This document shows positions 1-5,111 of a stretch of 5,111 nucleotides of DNA, one piece after another. The translations under genes were made by a program, and so were the position numbers. How positions within the stretch are numbered: the first letter of the stretch is position 1; every line of letters begins with the position of its first letter. The stretch covers positions 1 through 5,111 of the forward strand of contig WLHG01000086.1 of the NCBI GenBank assembly GCA_009702845.1. Direction: 5' to 3'. The notes beneath the pieces were generated by a model. That model was not told the origin of the DNA, did not search any database, and saw only the letters and a program-made list of their open reading frames with translations. Source of the DNA: Actinomycetota bacterium (GTDB taxonomy: Bacteria > Actinomycetota > Actinomycetes > Nanopelagicales > Nanopelagicaceae).

Positions 1-254
1 CCGGTTGAGAAGATGAGGCGCTCTATATCCTCTAAATCGGCCTTTGCAAAGGCTTTTACACTCTTATATTTCTTAAAGAGTGGTGGGGTAACCTGATTTA
101 CCCTTTTGTCTGTGCACTGCGCACTCAGCACCGTAGCGATAATTAGTTGCAAGGGGTTTTCAAAATCTAGCTCACAACGAATATCTGGATAAGTCTTAGT
201 AAGAATGCGGTAAACCGCCCGAGCCTGCTTGCGGCTTTCATTATCGGCGGGCAT
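1..254 (-). CDS. nth: Endonuclease III (Nth), N-terminal part; 3' end beyond the left edge
   Basis: This is a base-excision repair DNA glycosylase/AP lyase that removes oxidised pyrimidines. The reverse strand from ATG at 254 is open to the left edge and gives 84 complete residues. Residues 27-63 carry the family's first conserved block: CELDF (27-31), then LSAQCTDKRVN (43-53), with the Gln at 46 matching the Gln that fills the abasic gap, then a TPPLF segment and, at the edge, IFSTG, the start of the next conserved helix. The helix-hairpin-helix, catalytic Lys/Asp and iron-sulfur cysteines would lie outside the window and cannot be checked. The ATG at 254 was chosen because a candidate -10 lies 6 nt upstream of it. 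An in-frame GTG at 281 would add nine residues and overlap crp; it is less likely. The gene is divergent from crp, a neighbourhood known from other actinobacteria. Confidence 0.93.
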   Translation of the reverse strand, partial: MPADNESRKQARAVYRILTKTYPDIRCELDFENPLQLIIATVLSAQCTDKRVNQVTPPLFKKYKSVKAFAKADLEDIERLIFST

Positions 255-259
255 GAGGC

Positions 260-265
260 TAAAGT
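260..265 (+). promoter_or_regulatory. Candidate -10 element for crp, leaderless type
   Basis: TAAAGT matches TANNNT and is followed after 7 nt by the crp GTG at 273, the usual spacing from -10 to transcription start. There is no Shine-Dalgarno at normal distance before this GTG, which supports a leaderless mRNA. A TTTCAT at 236-241 sits 18 bp upstream but is a poor -35. The element overlaps the opposite-strand -10 for nth by five bases. Confidence 0.45.
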
Positions 266-266
266 A
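261..266 (-). promoter_or_regulatory. Candidate -10 element for nth, leaderless type
   Basis: On the minus strand these bases read TACTTT, which fits the actinobacterial TANNNT -10 pattern. The nth ATG starts after a 6-nt spacer, so transcription would begin at or next to the start codon. No convincing -35 is visible. A GAGGAG just upstream of it lies 12 nt from the ATG, rather far for a Shine-Dalgarno, which favours the leaderless reading without proving it. Confidence 0.45.
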
Positions 267-272
267 CTCCTC

Positions 273-956
273 GTGACCCACGATCAAGATGTATTCCGCA
301 AAGCTCCTCTATTTACAGCCCTTGACGATGCCGCCTCCGCTTCACTGCGAGCATCTATGGAATCAGTCAAGATTTCTAAAGGCAACGTCCTATTTGCCGA
401 AGGCGATGAAGGCGATCATTTATACGTAATAGTTGAGGGCAAGTTAAAGCTCGGTACTTCAAGCGGTGATGGGCGTGAAAACCTTTTATCAATCCTTGGA
501 CCCGGCGAAATGTTCGGCGAACTCAGTCTCTTTGATCCAGGTCCTCGCACATCAACTGCTACGGCAGTAACAGATGCGAAACTGCTTAGCCTCGGACATA
601 AAGTTCTAGTCCCTTGGCTTGCAGAAAATCCTGAAGTTGCACTTAATCTTCTTGGCCGTCTAGCCCAACGACTACGTCGAACAAATGAGGCCGTAGGTGA
701 TTTGGTTTTCTCAGATGTTCCTGGTCGTGTTGCTAAAGCTCTCATCGATCTTGGTGAGCGTTTTGGTAAGCAGAACCCAGAGGGTCTCTATGTTCATCAT
801 GATTTAACTCAAGAGGAGCTTGCACAGTTAGTTGGAGCTTCGCGCGAAACAGTTAATAAAGCACTGGCTGATTTTGCTGGTCGTGGCTGGATCAAACTAG
901 ATGGTCGCGCAGTTTTGATTACAGATTTCGAGCGCTTATCCAAGCGGGGTAAATAA
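273..956 (+). CDS. crp: Crp/Fnr-family cAMP-type transcription regulator (Crp/GlxR-like)
   Basis: This is a cytoplasmic dimeric DNA-binding regulator of 227 residues, the same size class as mycobacterial Crp and corynebacterial GlxR. Residues about 10-125 form the cyclic-nucleotide-binding beta-roll. The phosphate-binding cassette reads GEMFGELSLFDPGPRTSTA (78-96), keeping the Gly-Glu pair (82-83) and Arg-Thr-Ser (92-94) that contact cAMP in the E. coli protein. The dimerisation helix spans about 115-145. The winged helix-turn-helix lies at about 178-215; its recognition helix has SRETVNKAL (190-198), closely matching the E. coli Crp helix SRETVGRIL, so a TGTGA-like half-site is expected. The start is the GTG at 273: no in-frame ATG lies near the N-terminus, and the protein then begins as family members do, just ahead of the APLF segment. 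It is divergent from nth and ends in its own terminator. Orthology to GlxR/Crp is very likely; the effector is inferred from the conserved pocket. Confidence 0.95.
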   Translation: MTHDQDVFRKAPLFTALDDAASASLRASMESVKISKGNVLFAEGDEGDHLYVIVEGKLKLGTSSGDGRENLLSILGPGEMFGELSLFDPGPRTSTATAVTDAKLLSLGHKVLVPWLAENPEVALNLLGRLAQRLRRTNEAVGDLVFSDVPGRVAKALIDLGERFGKQNPEGLYVHHDLTQEELAQLVGASRETVNKALADFAGRGWIKLDGRAVLITDFERLSKRGK

Positions 957-972
957 TCTCCGCAGGTTTTTT
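944..972 (+). terminator. Intrinsic terminator of crp
   Basis: GCGGGG (944-949) pairs with CTCCGC (958-963) through five Watson-Crick pairs and one G-U pair around an 8-nt loop (950-957). Six T follow at 967-972 after a 3-nt AGG. The stem begins inside the last crp codons and the stop codon is in the loop. On the opposite strand the wobble pair becomes A-C and no T-tract follows, so the structure should work mainly for crp. Confidence 0.75.
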
Positions 973-1438
973 AATCTGTAATCTCTACGGTTAGCTCGAC
1001 TTCAATAGGTGAGTTAAGTGGCAACTCTGCAATTCCAACTGCACTACGTGCATGCTTTGCGCCATCACCCCAGATAGCTATAAAAAGTTCACTCGCGCCA
1101 TTCACAACAACTGGTGCATTTATGTAACCAGGCACTCCGTTAACGTAGCCAACGACTCGAACAATCTTTGTAATCTTATTAATATCGGCCACAGTTGCTA
1201 CCGCAGCAATCGCATTGAGGGCGCAGATCTGGGCTAATTCCTTTGCCCGCTCTGGGGTTATCTCTCCGCCAACTTTGCCAGCGCCGGCCATTTCACCATT
1301 TACCAATGGCAGCTGTCCAGCGGTGAAGACAATATTTCCAGTACGGATTGCTGGGACATATGCCGCTATAGGTAATGCAGCAACTGGCAATTCAAGACCA
1401 AGTTCGATTAGCTTTGCGCGCACATCTACTGTGTTCAT
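971..1438 (-). CDS. RidA/YjgF/YER057c/UK114-family protein
   Basis: This is a family of small trimeric cytosolic proteins. The best-studied members, RidA, hydrolyse reactive enamine/imine intermediates released by PLP enzymes such as threonine dehydratase. The protein has 155 residues, somewhat longer than the roughly 130 of classical RidA. Visible family features are the TAGQLP segment (39-44), an alpha-helix around ALNAIAAVATVADIN (73-87), IVRVVGYVN (92-100), and the C-terminal HARSAVGIAELPLNSPIEVELT (129-150). R131 and E147 match the Arg and Glu that hold the substrate carboxylate and water in active RidA proteins. It is the last gene of the lysC operon; its ATG overlaps the stop of the DUF4177 gene as ATGA, and an AGAGAG Shine-Dalgarno lies 5 nt upstream (1444-1449). 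It converges on crp with 14 nt between stop codons. Activity as an imine deaminase is plausible but the subfamily is uncertain, so no symbol is given. Confidence 0.9.
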   Translation of the reverse strand: MNTVDVRAKLIELGLELPVAALPIAAYVPAIRTGNIVFTAGQLPLVNGEMAGAGKVGGEITPERAKELAQICALNAIAAVATVADINKITKIVRVVGYVNGVPGYINAPVVVNGASELFIAIWGDGAKHARSAVGIAELPLNSPIEVELTVEITD

Positions 1439-1590
1439 TTAATCTCTCTTTTCATGTACGCCACTAACTGTTCACCGGTACCTGGTGCTGGAATAACTTG
1501 CACAAGCTCCCAACCATCTGAGCCCCAAGTATCAAGGATCTGCTTAGTTGCATGTGAGAGCAATGGGACTGTGGCATATTCAAATTTCAT
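1435..1590 (-). CDS. Small DUF4177-family protein, 51 residues
   Basis: This short gene fills what would otherwise be a gap between the yqeY-family and RidA genes. It starts at ATG 1590 and stops at TGA 1435-1437. The protein begins [11 protein letters not shown] and has the family's DGWELVQV motif at residues 25-32, with tryptophans at 22 and 27, and ends in a basic MKREIK tail. DUF4177 proteins are small, soluble and of unknown function; actinobacteria such as Mycobacterium carry one immediately upstream of a RidA-family gene, the same arrangement as here. Both ends overlap the neighbours by ATGA (1587-1590 with the upstream stop, 1435-1438 with the downstream start). A GAAGGAAG Shine-Dalgarno lies 10 nt upstream (1601-1608). 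No signal peptide or membrane segment is visible. The coding assignment is firm because of the motif and exact overlaps; the function is unknown. Confidence 0.9.
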   Translation of the reverse strand: MKFEYATVPLLSHATKQILDTWGSDGWELVQVIPAPGTGEQLVAYMKREIK

Positions 1591-2039
1591 TTATTTAACG
1601 CTTCCTTCACTAGGGTTGAAACTACGGAGCCATCGGCTTTTCCTGCGATTAATGCTTTAACTGCGCCCATGACTTTGCCCATATCGGCAGGTCCTGCAGC
1701 ACCAGTTGATGTGATTGCATCTGAGATCATCTTCTTAATTTCATCAATGCCAAGTTGTGCGGGTAAGTACTTGGCTATTACTTCGCCCTCAGCCTTTTCA
1801 AGAGCGGCCTTGTCGGCGCGGCCTGCGGATTCAAAAGCTTCAGAGGCCTCACGACGCTTTTTCGCCTCGCGCGATAGGACGGTAATAACTTCGTCATCAC
1901 TTAAAACTCGAGCCTCTTTGCCGGCAACTTCTTCATTGGTGATTGCAGTAAGGACCATTCGAATTGTGCTCGACGTAATCTCATTACGACCACGAATCGC
2001 CTCGGTTAAGTCGGCTCGCAAACTCTCTTTGATACTCAT
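1587..2039 (-). CDS. yqeY: GatB/YqeY domain protein
   Basis: This free-standing protein of 150 residues, the usual length for YqeY, is related to the C-terminal tail domain of GatB, the subunit of the tRNA-dependent amidotransferase that helps bind tRNA. The N-terminal helical half (1-90) has [15 protein letters not shown] and [14 protein letters not shown] segments followed by a charged helix at 57-85 ([13 protein letters not shown]). The C-terminal half has the diagnostic [13 protein letters not shown] (85-96) and [12 protein letters not shown] (119-130) with [15 protein letters not shown] (134-148). The physiological role of stand-alone YqeY is not settled; a tRNA-linked role is only a family inference. 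It overlaps asd upstream and the DUF4177 gene downstream by ATGA. The start at 2039 is preceded only by a weak GATAGAG, so translation probably depends on ribosomes finishing asd. Confidence 0.92.
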   Translation of the reverse strand: MSIKESLRADLTEAIRGRNEITSSTIRMVLTAITNEEVAGKEARVLSDDEVITVLSREAKKRREASEAFESAGRADKAALEKAEGEVIAKYLPAQLGIDEIKKMISDAITSTGAAGPADMGKVMGAVKALIAGKADGSVVSTLVKEALNK

Positions 2040-3085
2040 GATGTGAACTCTATCGCGAGAAGCTCGGCTATCTGCGCCGTATTTAAGGCCGCACCCTTGC
2101 GCAAGTTATCGCCACATACGAACATATCCAGAGCCATTGGATTATCTATGCTTTTACGTACGCGACCCACCCATGTTGGGTCGGTGCCTACAACGTCGGC
2201 GGGAGTAGGAAACTTATAGTTTTCAGGGTCATCAACTAACTTAACTCCAGCGGCATTTTGCAAGATCTCTTGTGCGCCTTTACGAGATGGCTCTTTTGCA
2301 AATACTGCATGTACCGTCAGCGAATGTGTTGTAAGCACAGGAACTCGCACACAGGTCGCTGCAACTTTCAAATTGGGTAGACCTAAAATTTTACGGGATT
2401 CATTACGCACTTTGAGTTCTTCAGATGAATATCCATCTGCTTTCAACGAGCCAGCCCAAGGCACAACATTTAATGCAAGGGGTGCAGGAAAAGGTCCGTT
2501 GTCTTTGATAATTGCGCGAAGATCGCCTGCAACATCACCGGCATTTGTTCCTGCAACTATTTGAATCTGTTCGCGCAAAATATCAATACCGGCTTGACCA
2601 GCACCTGATGCAGCTTGATATGAAGAGACAACGAGTTCTTTTAGTTCGTAATCACGATGAAGTGCACCAAGGGCCACAATCATTGAGAGTGTTGTGCAGT
2701 TTGGATTCGAAATAATTCCGCGCGGGCGATTCTTTACATCTTGCGGATTAACTTCAGGAACAACTAGAGGAACATCGACATCCATTCGAAAGGCTCCGGA
2801 GTTATCTACAACGACTGCGCCGCGCGATGCTGCAATCGGTGCCCACTCCGCTGAAATCTCATCAGGGACATCAAACATTGCAACATCTATTCCATCAAAG
2901 CTTTCAGGTGTTAGCGCAACAACTGTTAACTCTTCCCCGCGGCACATAAGTTTCTTGCCTGCACTCCGTGCAGATGCGATTAAACGAATCTCTCCCCACA
3001 CATCTGGGCGCTCAGAGAGAATTCCGAGCATGACCGTTCCAACGGCCCCGGTTGCTCCAACGACGGCCAATGACGGTTTACTCAT
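2036..3085 (-). CDS. asd: Aspartate-semialdehyde dehydrogenase
   Basis: The enzyme reduces L-aspartyl phosphate to L-aspartate-4-semialdehyde with NADPH, the second step of the Lys/Thr/Met/diaminopimelate pathway. The 349 residues match the family. The NADP-binding fold opens with VVGATGAVG (8-16). The catalytic cysteine is C130 in SNPNCTT (126-132); Q157 in [10 protein letters not shown] (154-163), R247 in CVRVPV and H254 in TTHSL are the expected substrate-binding and acid/base residues. The segment [17 protein letters not shown] (67-82 region) is the actinobacterial variant in place of the LFSAGG seen in many other bacteria. The start overlaps the stop of lysC as ATGA (3082-3085), and the stop overlaps the yqeY-family start in the same way. 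Coupling to lysC would keep kinase and dehydrogenase in step, useful because aspartyl phosphate is unstable. No defect is seen. Confidence 0.97.
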   Translation of the reverse strand: MSKPSLAVVGATGAVGTVMLGILSERPDVWGEIRLIASARSAGKKLMCRGEELTVVALTPESFDGIDVAMFDVPDEISAEWAPIAASRGAVVVDNSGAFRMDVDVPLVVPEVNPQDVKNRPRGIISNPNCTTLSMIVALGALHRDYELKELVVSSYQAASGAGQAGIDILREQIQIVAGTNAGDVAGDLRAIIKDNGPFPAPLALNVVPWAGSLKADGYSSEELKVRNESRKILGLPNLKVAATCVRVPVLTTHSLTVHAVFAKEPSRKGAQEILQNAAGVKLVDDPENYKFPTPADVVGTDPTWVGRVRKSIDNPMALDMFVCGDNLRKGAALNTAQIAELLAIEFTS

Positions 3086-3603
3086 CGACCCGTACCGCCA
3101 TAGATAACGGCTTCGCTCTGATCGGCGTCAAGGCCAAAAGCTGTGTGGGCAGCCTTAACTCCACGCTCAACATCGGCCTCCCGACAGATAATTGAGATAC
3201 GAATCTCGGAGGTTGAAATCATTTCAATGTTTACTCCGGCGTTTGAAAGCGCGGCGAAAAAGGTTGCTGTCACACCGGGATGCGATCGCATTCCAGCGCC
3301 GACTAATGAAAGCTTTCCAATTTGATCATCATATTGAATTGAGACAAAACCAACTTCGCCCTGAAGTTTTTGAAGCACAGCAGTGGCATCGGCGCCTTCG
3401 TCTTTTGGTAAAGTAAATGAGATATCTGTTAATCCAGTTGCTGCAGCAGAAACATTTTGAACAATCATGTCGATGTTGATATCGGCATCGGCGATCGCTT
3501 GAAAGATGCGCGCGGCAACACCCGTGCGGTCAGGTACGCCGACGATAGTGATCTTTGCTTCGCTCTTATCGTGTGCGATGCCTGAGATGATTGCTTGTTC
3601 CAT
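3082..3603 (-). CDS. lysC: Internal in-frame start: aspartokinase beta (regulatory) subunit
   Basis: Codon 251 of lysC is ATG (3601-3603) and would give a 173-residue protein made of the two ACT domains only, sharing the stop of the full gene. Its N-terminus, [17 protein letters not shown], aligns with the known C. glutamicum beta-subunit start, which lies at an equivalent codon. A strong Shine-Dalgarno AGAAGGAG lies just upstream with a 5-nt spacer. In relatives two alpha and two beta chains form a heterotetramer in which beta carries the concerted Lys+Thr feedback site. That the site is used here is inferred. Confidence 0.75.
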   Translation of the reverse strand: MEQAIISGIAHDKSEAKITIVGVPDRTGVAARIFQAIADADINIDMIVQNVSAAATGLTDISFTLPKDEGADATAVLQKLQGEVGFVSIQYDDQIGKLSLVGAGMRSHPGVTATFFAALSNAGVNIEMISTSEIRISIICREADVERGVKAAHTAFGLDADQSEAVIYGGTGR

Positions 3604-4353
3604 TTCTGCTCCTTCTGGATGATTCTTAACCACCCAAGTTCCCTCGTTGGTAGAAAAAGATGAACGAACGTGAATAGGTAAGTCGTAGCGGCGTGCATAT
3701 TCAACACAACGTAGATGTAAAACCTTTGCACCGCTTGCCGCTAGCTCTAACATTTCATCGTATGTAACTGATTTCAATTTGCGTGCATTCGGTACAACGC
3801 GTGGATCGGCACTAAATACACCATCAACATCGGTATAGATTTCACAGACATCGGCTTCAAGGGCTGCGGCTAGCGCAACTGCAGTTGTGTCACTTCCGCC
3901 GCGGCCGAGAGTTGTTATGTCTTTTGTATCTTGCGAGATTCCTTGAAAACCTGCAACGATTGCAATTGCGCCCTCTTTCAACGCCTCTTGAATTCGTCCA
4001 GGTGTTACATCGATAATGCGAGCGCGACCGTGTGCTGAAGTTGTTATTACCCCAGCCTGACTGCCAGTGAAAGAGCGCGCCTCATGTCCCAAGTTTGCAA
4101 TCGCCATAGCAAGCAAGGCCATAGAGATTCGCTCTCCGGCCGTCAACAACATATCTAGTTCGCGCCCAGATGGAATCGGTGTGATCTGCTTTGCTAAATC
4201 AATTAGCTCATCGGTCGTATCGCCCATCGCCGAAACCACCACAACGACCTGGTTTCCGTCCCGCTTGGCCGCCACGATGCGATTGGCAACCCGCTTCATT
4301 CCGGCGGCATCGGCCACCGAAGAGCCGCCGTATTTCTGAACAATAAGTCCCAT
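3082..4353 (-). CDS. lysC: Aspartokinase (alpha subunit), with two ACT domains
   Basis: The enzyme phosphorylates L-aspartate with ATP, the committed step of the aspartate family pathway. The 423 residues are close to the 421 of Corynebacterium glutamicum LysC. The kinase domain (1-245) shows VQKYGGSSV (5-13), SAMGDTTD (41-48), LLTAGERIS (69-77), [10 protein letters not shown] (148-157) and [13 protein letters not shown] (173-185). Two ACT domains follow: about 262-335 ([18 protein letters not shown], then [10 protein letters not shown]) and about 345-415 ([20 protein letters not shown], then [14 protein letters not shown]). In relatives these sense lysine plus threonine. S302, T309 and the DIS-F segment fall where C. 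glutamicum desensitising changes are known (numbering from memory), so feedback control is probably intact. The start [10 protein letters not shown] matches relatives; no Shine-Dalgarno is visible before it, suggesting a short or absent leader. First gene of the five-gene coupled operon; a beta-subunit start lies inside it. Confidence 0.97.
   Translation of the reverse strand: MGLIVQKYGGSSVADAAGMKRVANRIVAAKRDGNQVVVVVSAMGDTTDELIDLAKQITPIPSGRELDMLLTAGERISMALLAMAIANLGHEARSFTGSQAGVITTSAHGRARIIDVTPGRIQEALKEGAIAIVAGFQGISQDTKDITTLGRGGSDTTAVALAAALEADVCEIYTDVDGVFSADPRVVPNARKLKSVTYDEMLELAASGAKVLHLRCVEYARRYDLPIHVRSSFSTNEGTWVVKNHPEGAEMEQAIISGIAHDKSEAKITIVGVPDRTGVAARIFQAIADADINIDMIVQNVSAAATGLTDISFTLPKDEGADATAVLQKLQGEVGFVSIQYDDQIGKLSLVGAGMRSHPGVTATFFAALSNAGVNIEMISTSEIRISIICREADVERGVKAAHTAFGLDADQSEAVIYGGTGR
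3609..3616 (-). promoter_or_regulatory. Internal ribosome binding site for the lysC beta subunit
   Basis: The minus strand reads AGAAGGAG here, 5 nt before the ATG at 3603. It is the strongest Shine-Dalgarno I found in the window, stronger than those of any annotated full-length gene, and it lies inside codons for the linker (PEGAE) between kinase and ACT domains. Confidence 0.75.
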
Positions 4354-4364
4354 GTAGTAATGGT

Positions 4365-4393
4365 GGACTATTTTCTTATGTGGTGCTAACCAA
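4365..4393 (-). promoter_or_regulatory. Weak candidate promoter for the lysC operon
   Basis: On the minus strand TTGGTT (4388-4393) and TAGTCC (4365-4370) are separated by 17 bp, with the lysC ATG 11 nt further on, which would give a transcript starting a few bases before the ATG. The -10 lacks the conserved final T, so this is a guess. The 90-bp gap 4354-4443 is the only real intergenic space in the minus-strand block and so the best place for an operon promoter. Confidence 0.25.
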
Positions 4394-4416
4394 TTTTCGG
4401 CTTTTCTTACTATGTG
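4371..4416. repeat. Imperfect direct repeat upstream of lysC
   Basis: TTTTCTTATGTG (4371-4382) recurs as TTTTCTTACTATGTG (4402-4416), the second copy having two extra bases. The copies start 31 bp apart, close to three helical turns, in the gap between recR and lysC and flanking the candidate -35. Both are T-rich, so chance is possible. Confidence 0.35.
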
Positions 4417-4443
4417 AGATGGTGTGCGTACCGCATAATGAGA

Positions 4444-5046
4444 TTAAACGTTACGGCGCCCCTCAAATGCTCGCCCGAGCGTGACCTCGTCGGCATACTC
4501 AAGATCTCCACCGACTGGCAGACCCGAGGCTAGGCGAGAGACCTTTATGTCGAGGGGCTTAATCATTCGAGCTAAATAGGTCGCCGTTGCCTCCCCCTCA
4601 AGGTTTGGATCGGTCGCCAAAATAACCTCAGTGATACCGGGATCGCTCAGCCGAGCCATTAATTCGCGGATACGTAGCTGCTCCGGACCGATTCCATCGA
4701 TCGGAGAGATCGCACCGCCGAGCACGTGATACTTACCCCGAAATTCGCGAGTGCGCTCGATAGCAATGACATCTTTACTCTCTTCGACAACACAAATGGA
4801 TGTGTTATCGCGCCGTGGATCTCTGCAGATTCGGCACTCATCTTCTTCGGAAACATTTCCGCATGTTGTACAAAACTTAACGCGCTCTTTAACTGTACGA
4901 ATCGAATCAACTAGCGCTGCAGCGATTTCGGGTTCGGCCTGCAAAATATGAAAAGCGATTCGTTGAGCAGACTTTGGTCCAATACCAGGCAAGCGACCTA
5001 GAGCATCAATGAGATCTTGAATCGCGCCTTCATACATTCCTGACAT
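4444..5046 (-). CDS. recR: Recombination mediator protein RecR
   Basis: RecR works with RecO (and RecF) to load RecA on SSB-coated single-stranded DNA during gap repair. The 200 residues match the family. The domains are in the standard order: helix-hairpin-helix with [11 protein letters not shown] (19-29); a four-cysteine zinc finger C59-x2-C62 and C71-x2-C74; a Toprim domain with VVEES (86-90) and ATDPNLEGE (144-152) holding the acidic residues; and the C-terminal [22 protein letters not shown] (173-194). The ATG at 5046 is preferred because GAGAAG lies 7 nt upstream (5054-5059). The ATG three codons later starts the protein where many relatives do, but it has no correctly spaced ribosome site. 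The gene begins 4 nt after the stop of the upstream gene, so the two are probably coupled. A 90-bp gap separates it from lysC, with no obvious terminator. Confidence 0.97.
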   Translation of the reverse strand: MSGMYEGAIQDLIDALGRLPGIGPKSAQRIAFHILQAEPEIAAALVDSIRTVKERVKFCTTCGNVSEEDECRICRDPRRDNTSICVVEESKDVIAIERTREFRGKYHVLGGAISPIDGIGPEQLRIRELMARLSDPGITEVILATDPNLEGEATATYLARMIKPLDIKVSRLASGLPVGGDLEYADEVTLGRAFEGRRNV

Positions 5047-5050
5047 CTAT

Positions 5051-5111
5051 TTACTTCTCAATTACTTTGGCGCCGAGCTCTTGCGCCAATAGTGCAGCCC
5101 CTGAAAGTAAA
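5051..5111 (-). CDS. dnaX: Probable DNA polymerase III gamma/tau subunit, last 19 residues
   Basis: The minus strand is open from the right edge to TAA at 5051-5053 and encodes a C-terminus reading LLAQELGAKVIEK. The LGA-x-VI-E ending resembles the C-termini of actinobacterial DnaX proteins, and dnaX commonly precedes recR in bacteria. The stop lies 4 nt before the recR ATG, and the recR ribosome site overlaps the last codons. It does not resemble the glycine-rich end expected of a YbaB/EbfC protein, the other common recR neighbour. With only 19 residues the identity rests mostly on context. Confidence 0.55.
   Translation of the reverse strand, partial: LLSGAALLAQELGAKVIEK

Noticed and set aside
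111..125. GTGC...GCAC inverted repeat as a possible operator upstream of crp
   Set aside because: It lies in nth codons for the conserved LSAQCTD motif, so the sequence is explained by the protein.
279..281. GTG at 281 as the nth start, overlapping crp
   Set aside because: It is in frame but would place the start inside crp. The ATG at 254 has a -10 at leaderless spacing and gives a normal N-terminus.
416..745. Open frame of 109 residues on the minus strand inside crp
   Set aside because: It is antisense to a clear Crp gene, is rich in Arg/Ser/Pro as expected of a shadow frame, and has no recognisable motif.
1669..2046. Open frame of 125 residues on the plus strand opposite the yqeY-family gene
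   Set aside because: It is a shadow frame: Ala/Ser-rich, no motif, and the minus strand encodes a recognisable YqeY protein with exact operon overlaps.
2694..3107. Open frame of 137 residues on the plus strand opposite asd
   Set aside because: It lies opposite conserved Asd motifs, including the catalytic Cys region, and has Thr/Ser-rich shadow composition.
3465..3731. Open frame of 88 residues on the minus strand in another frame of lysC
   Set aside because: It overlaps conserved aspartokinase sequence out of frame and has no family resemblance.
4413..4428. Crp/GlxR binding site upstream of lysC
   Set aside because: TGTGA is present, but the second half after six bases reads GTGCG rather than TCACA, so only a half-site is seen.
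4354..4443. Lysine riboswitch or leader-peptide attenuator upstream of lysC
   Set aside because: The gap is only 90 bp, too short for a lysine riboswitch. No terminator hairpin and no lysine/threonine-rich short frame were found.
4659..4910. Open frame of 83 residues on the minus strand in another frame of recR
   Set aside because: It overlaps the zinc finger and Toprim domains of RecR out of frame; no independent support.

Overview
The window looks like a piece of a streamlined actinobacterial chromosome. The Crp/GlxR-type regulator, the actinobacterial form of Asd, the Corynebacterium-like aspartokinase and the DUF4177-RidA gene pair all point to Actinobacteria. The moderate, clearly not GC-rich composition and the almost complete absence of intergenic DNA suggest a small-genome freshwater lineage such as acI/Nanopelagicales. 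That lineage assignment is an inference; the phylum is well supported.

Layout. At the left edge is the 5' part of nth (endonuclease III, minus strand). It is divergent from crp (plus strand, 273-956), with only 18 bp between the two start codons. Those 18 bp appear to hold two overlapping, oppositely oriented -10 elements, each placed to give a leaderless mRNA. crp ends in an intrinsic terminator (944-972) whose T-tract touches the stop codon of a convergent minus-strand gene.

The rest of the window is one minus-strand block, read from right to left: dnaX 3' end (probable), recR, a 90-bp gap, lysC, asd, a yqeY-family gene, a 51-residue DUF4177 gene, and a RidA-family gene. From lysC to the RidA gene, all four junctions are 4-nt ATGA stop/start overlaps, so the five genes are almost certainly one translationally coupled operon. 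lysC has a strong internal Shine-Dalgarno sequence and ATG at codon 251, as expected for a separately translated regulatory beta subunit.

How the genes work together. LysC and Asd carry out the first two steps of the aspartate family pathway (Lys, Thr, Met, diaminopimelate). RidA proteins hydrolyse reactive enamine/imine intermediates from PLP enzymes, so their presence behind amino-acid biosynthesis genes is plausible. The roles of YqeY and DUF4177 are unknown. RecR and DnaX form a separate replication/repair pair upstream. Nth is a base-excision repair glycosylase and Crp a global cAMP-responsive regulator.

Most of the window is conserved core genome. I see no mobile element, CRISPR array, tRNA or rRNA. 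The points worth following are the compact bidirectional promoter, the coupled operon with two small poorly understood partners, the internal lysC start and a spaced direct repeat upstream of lysC.
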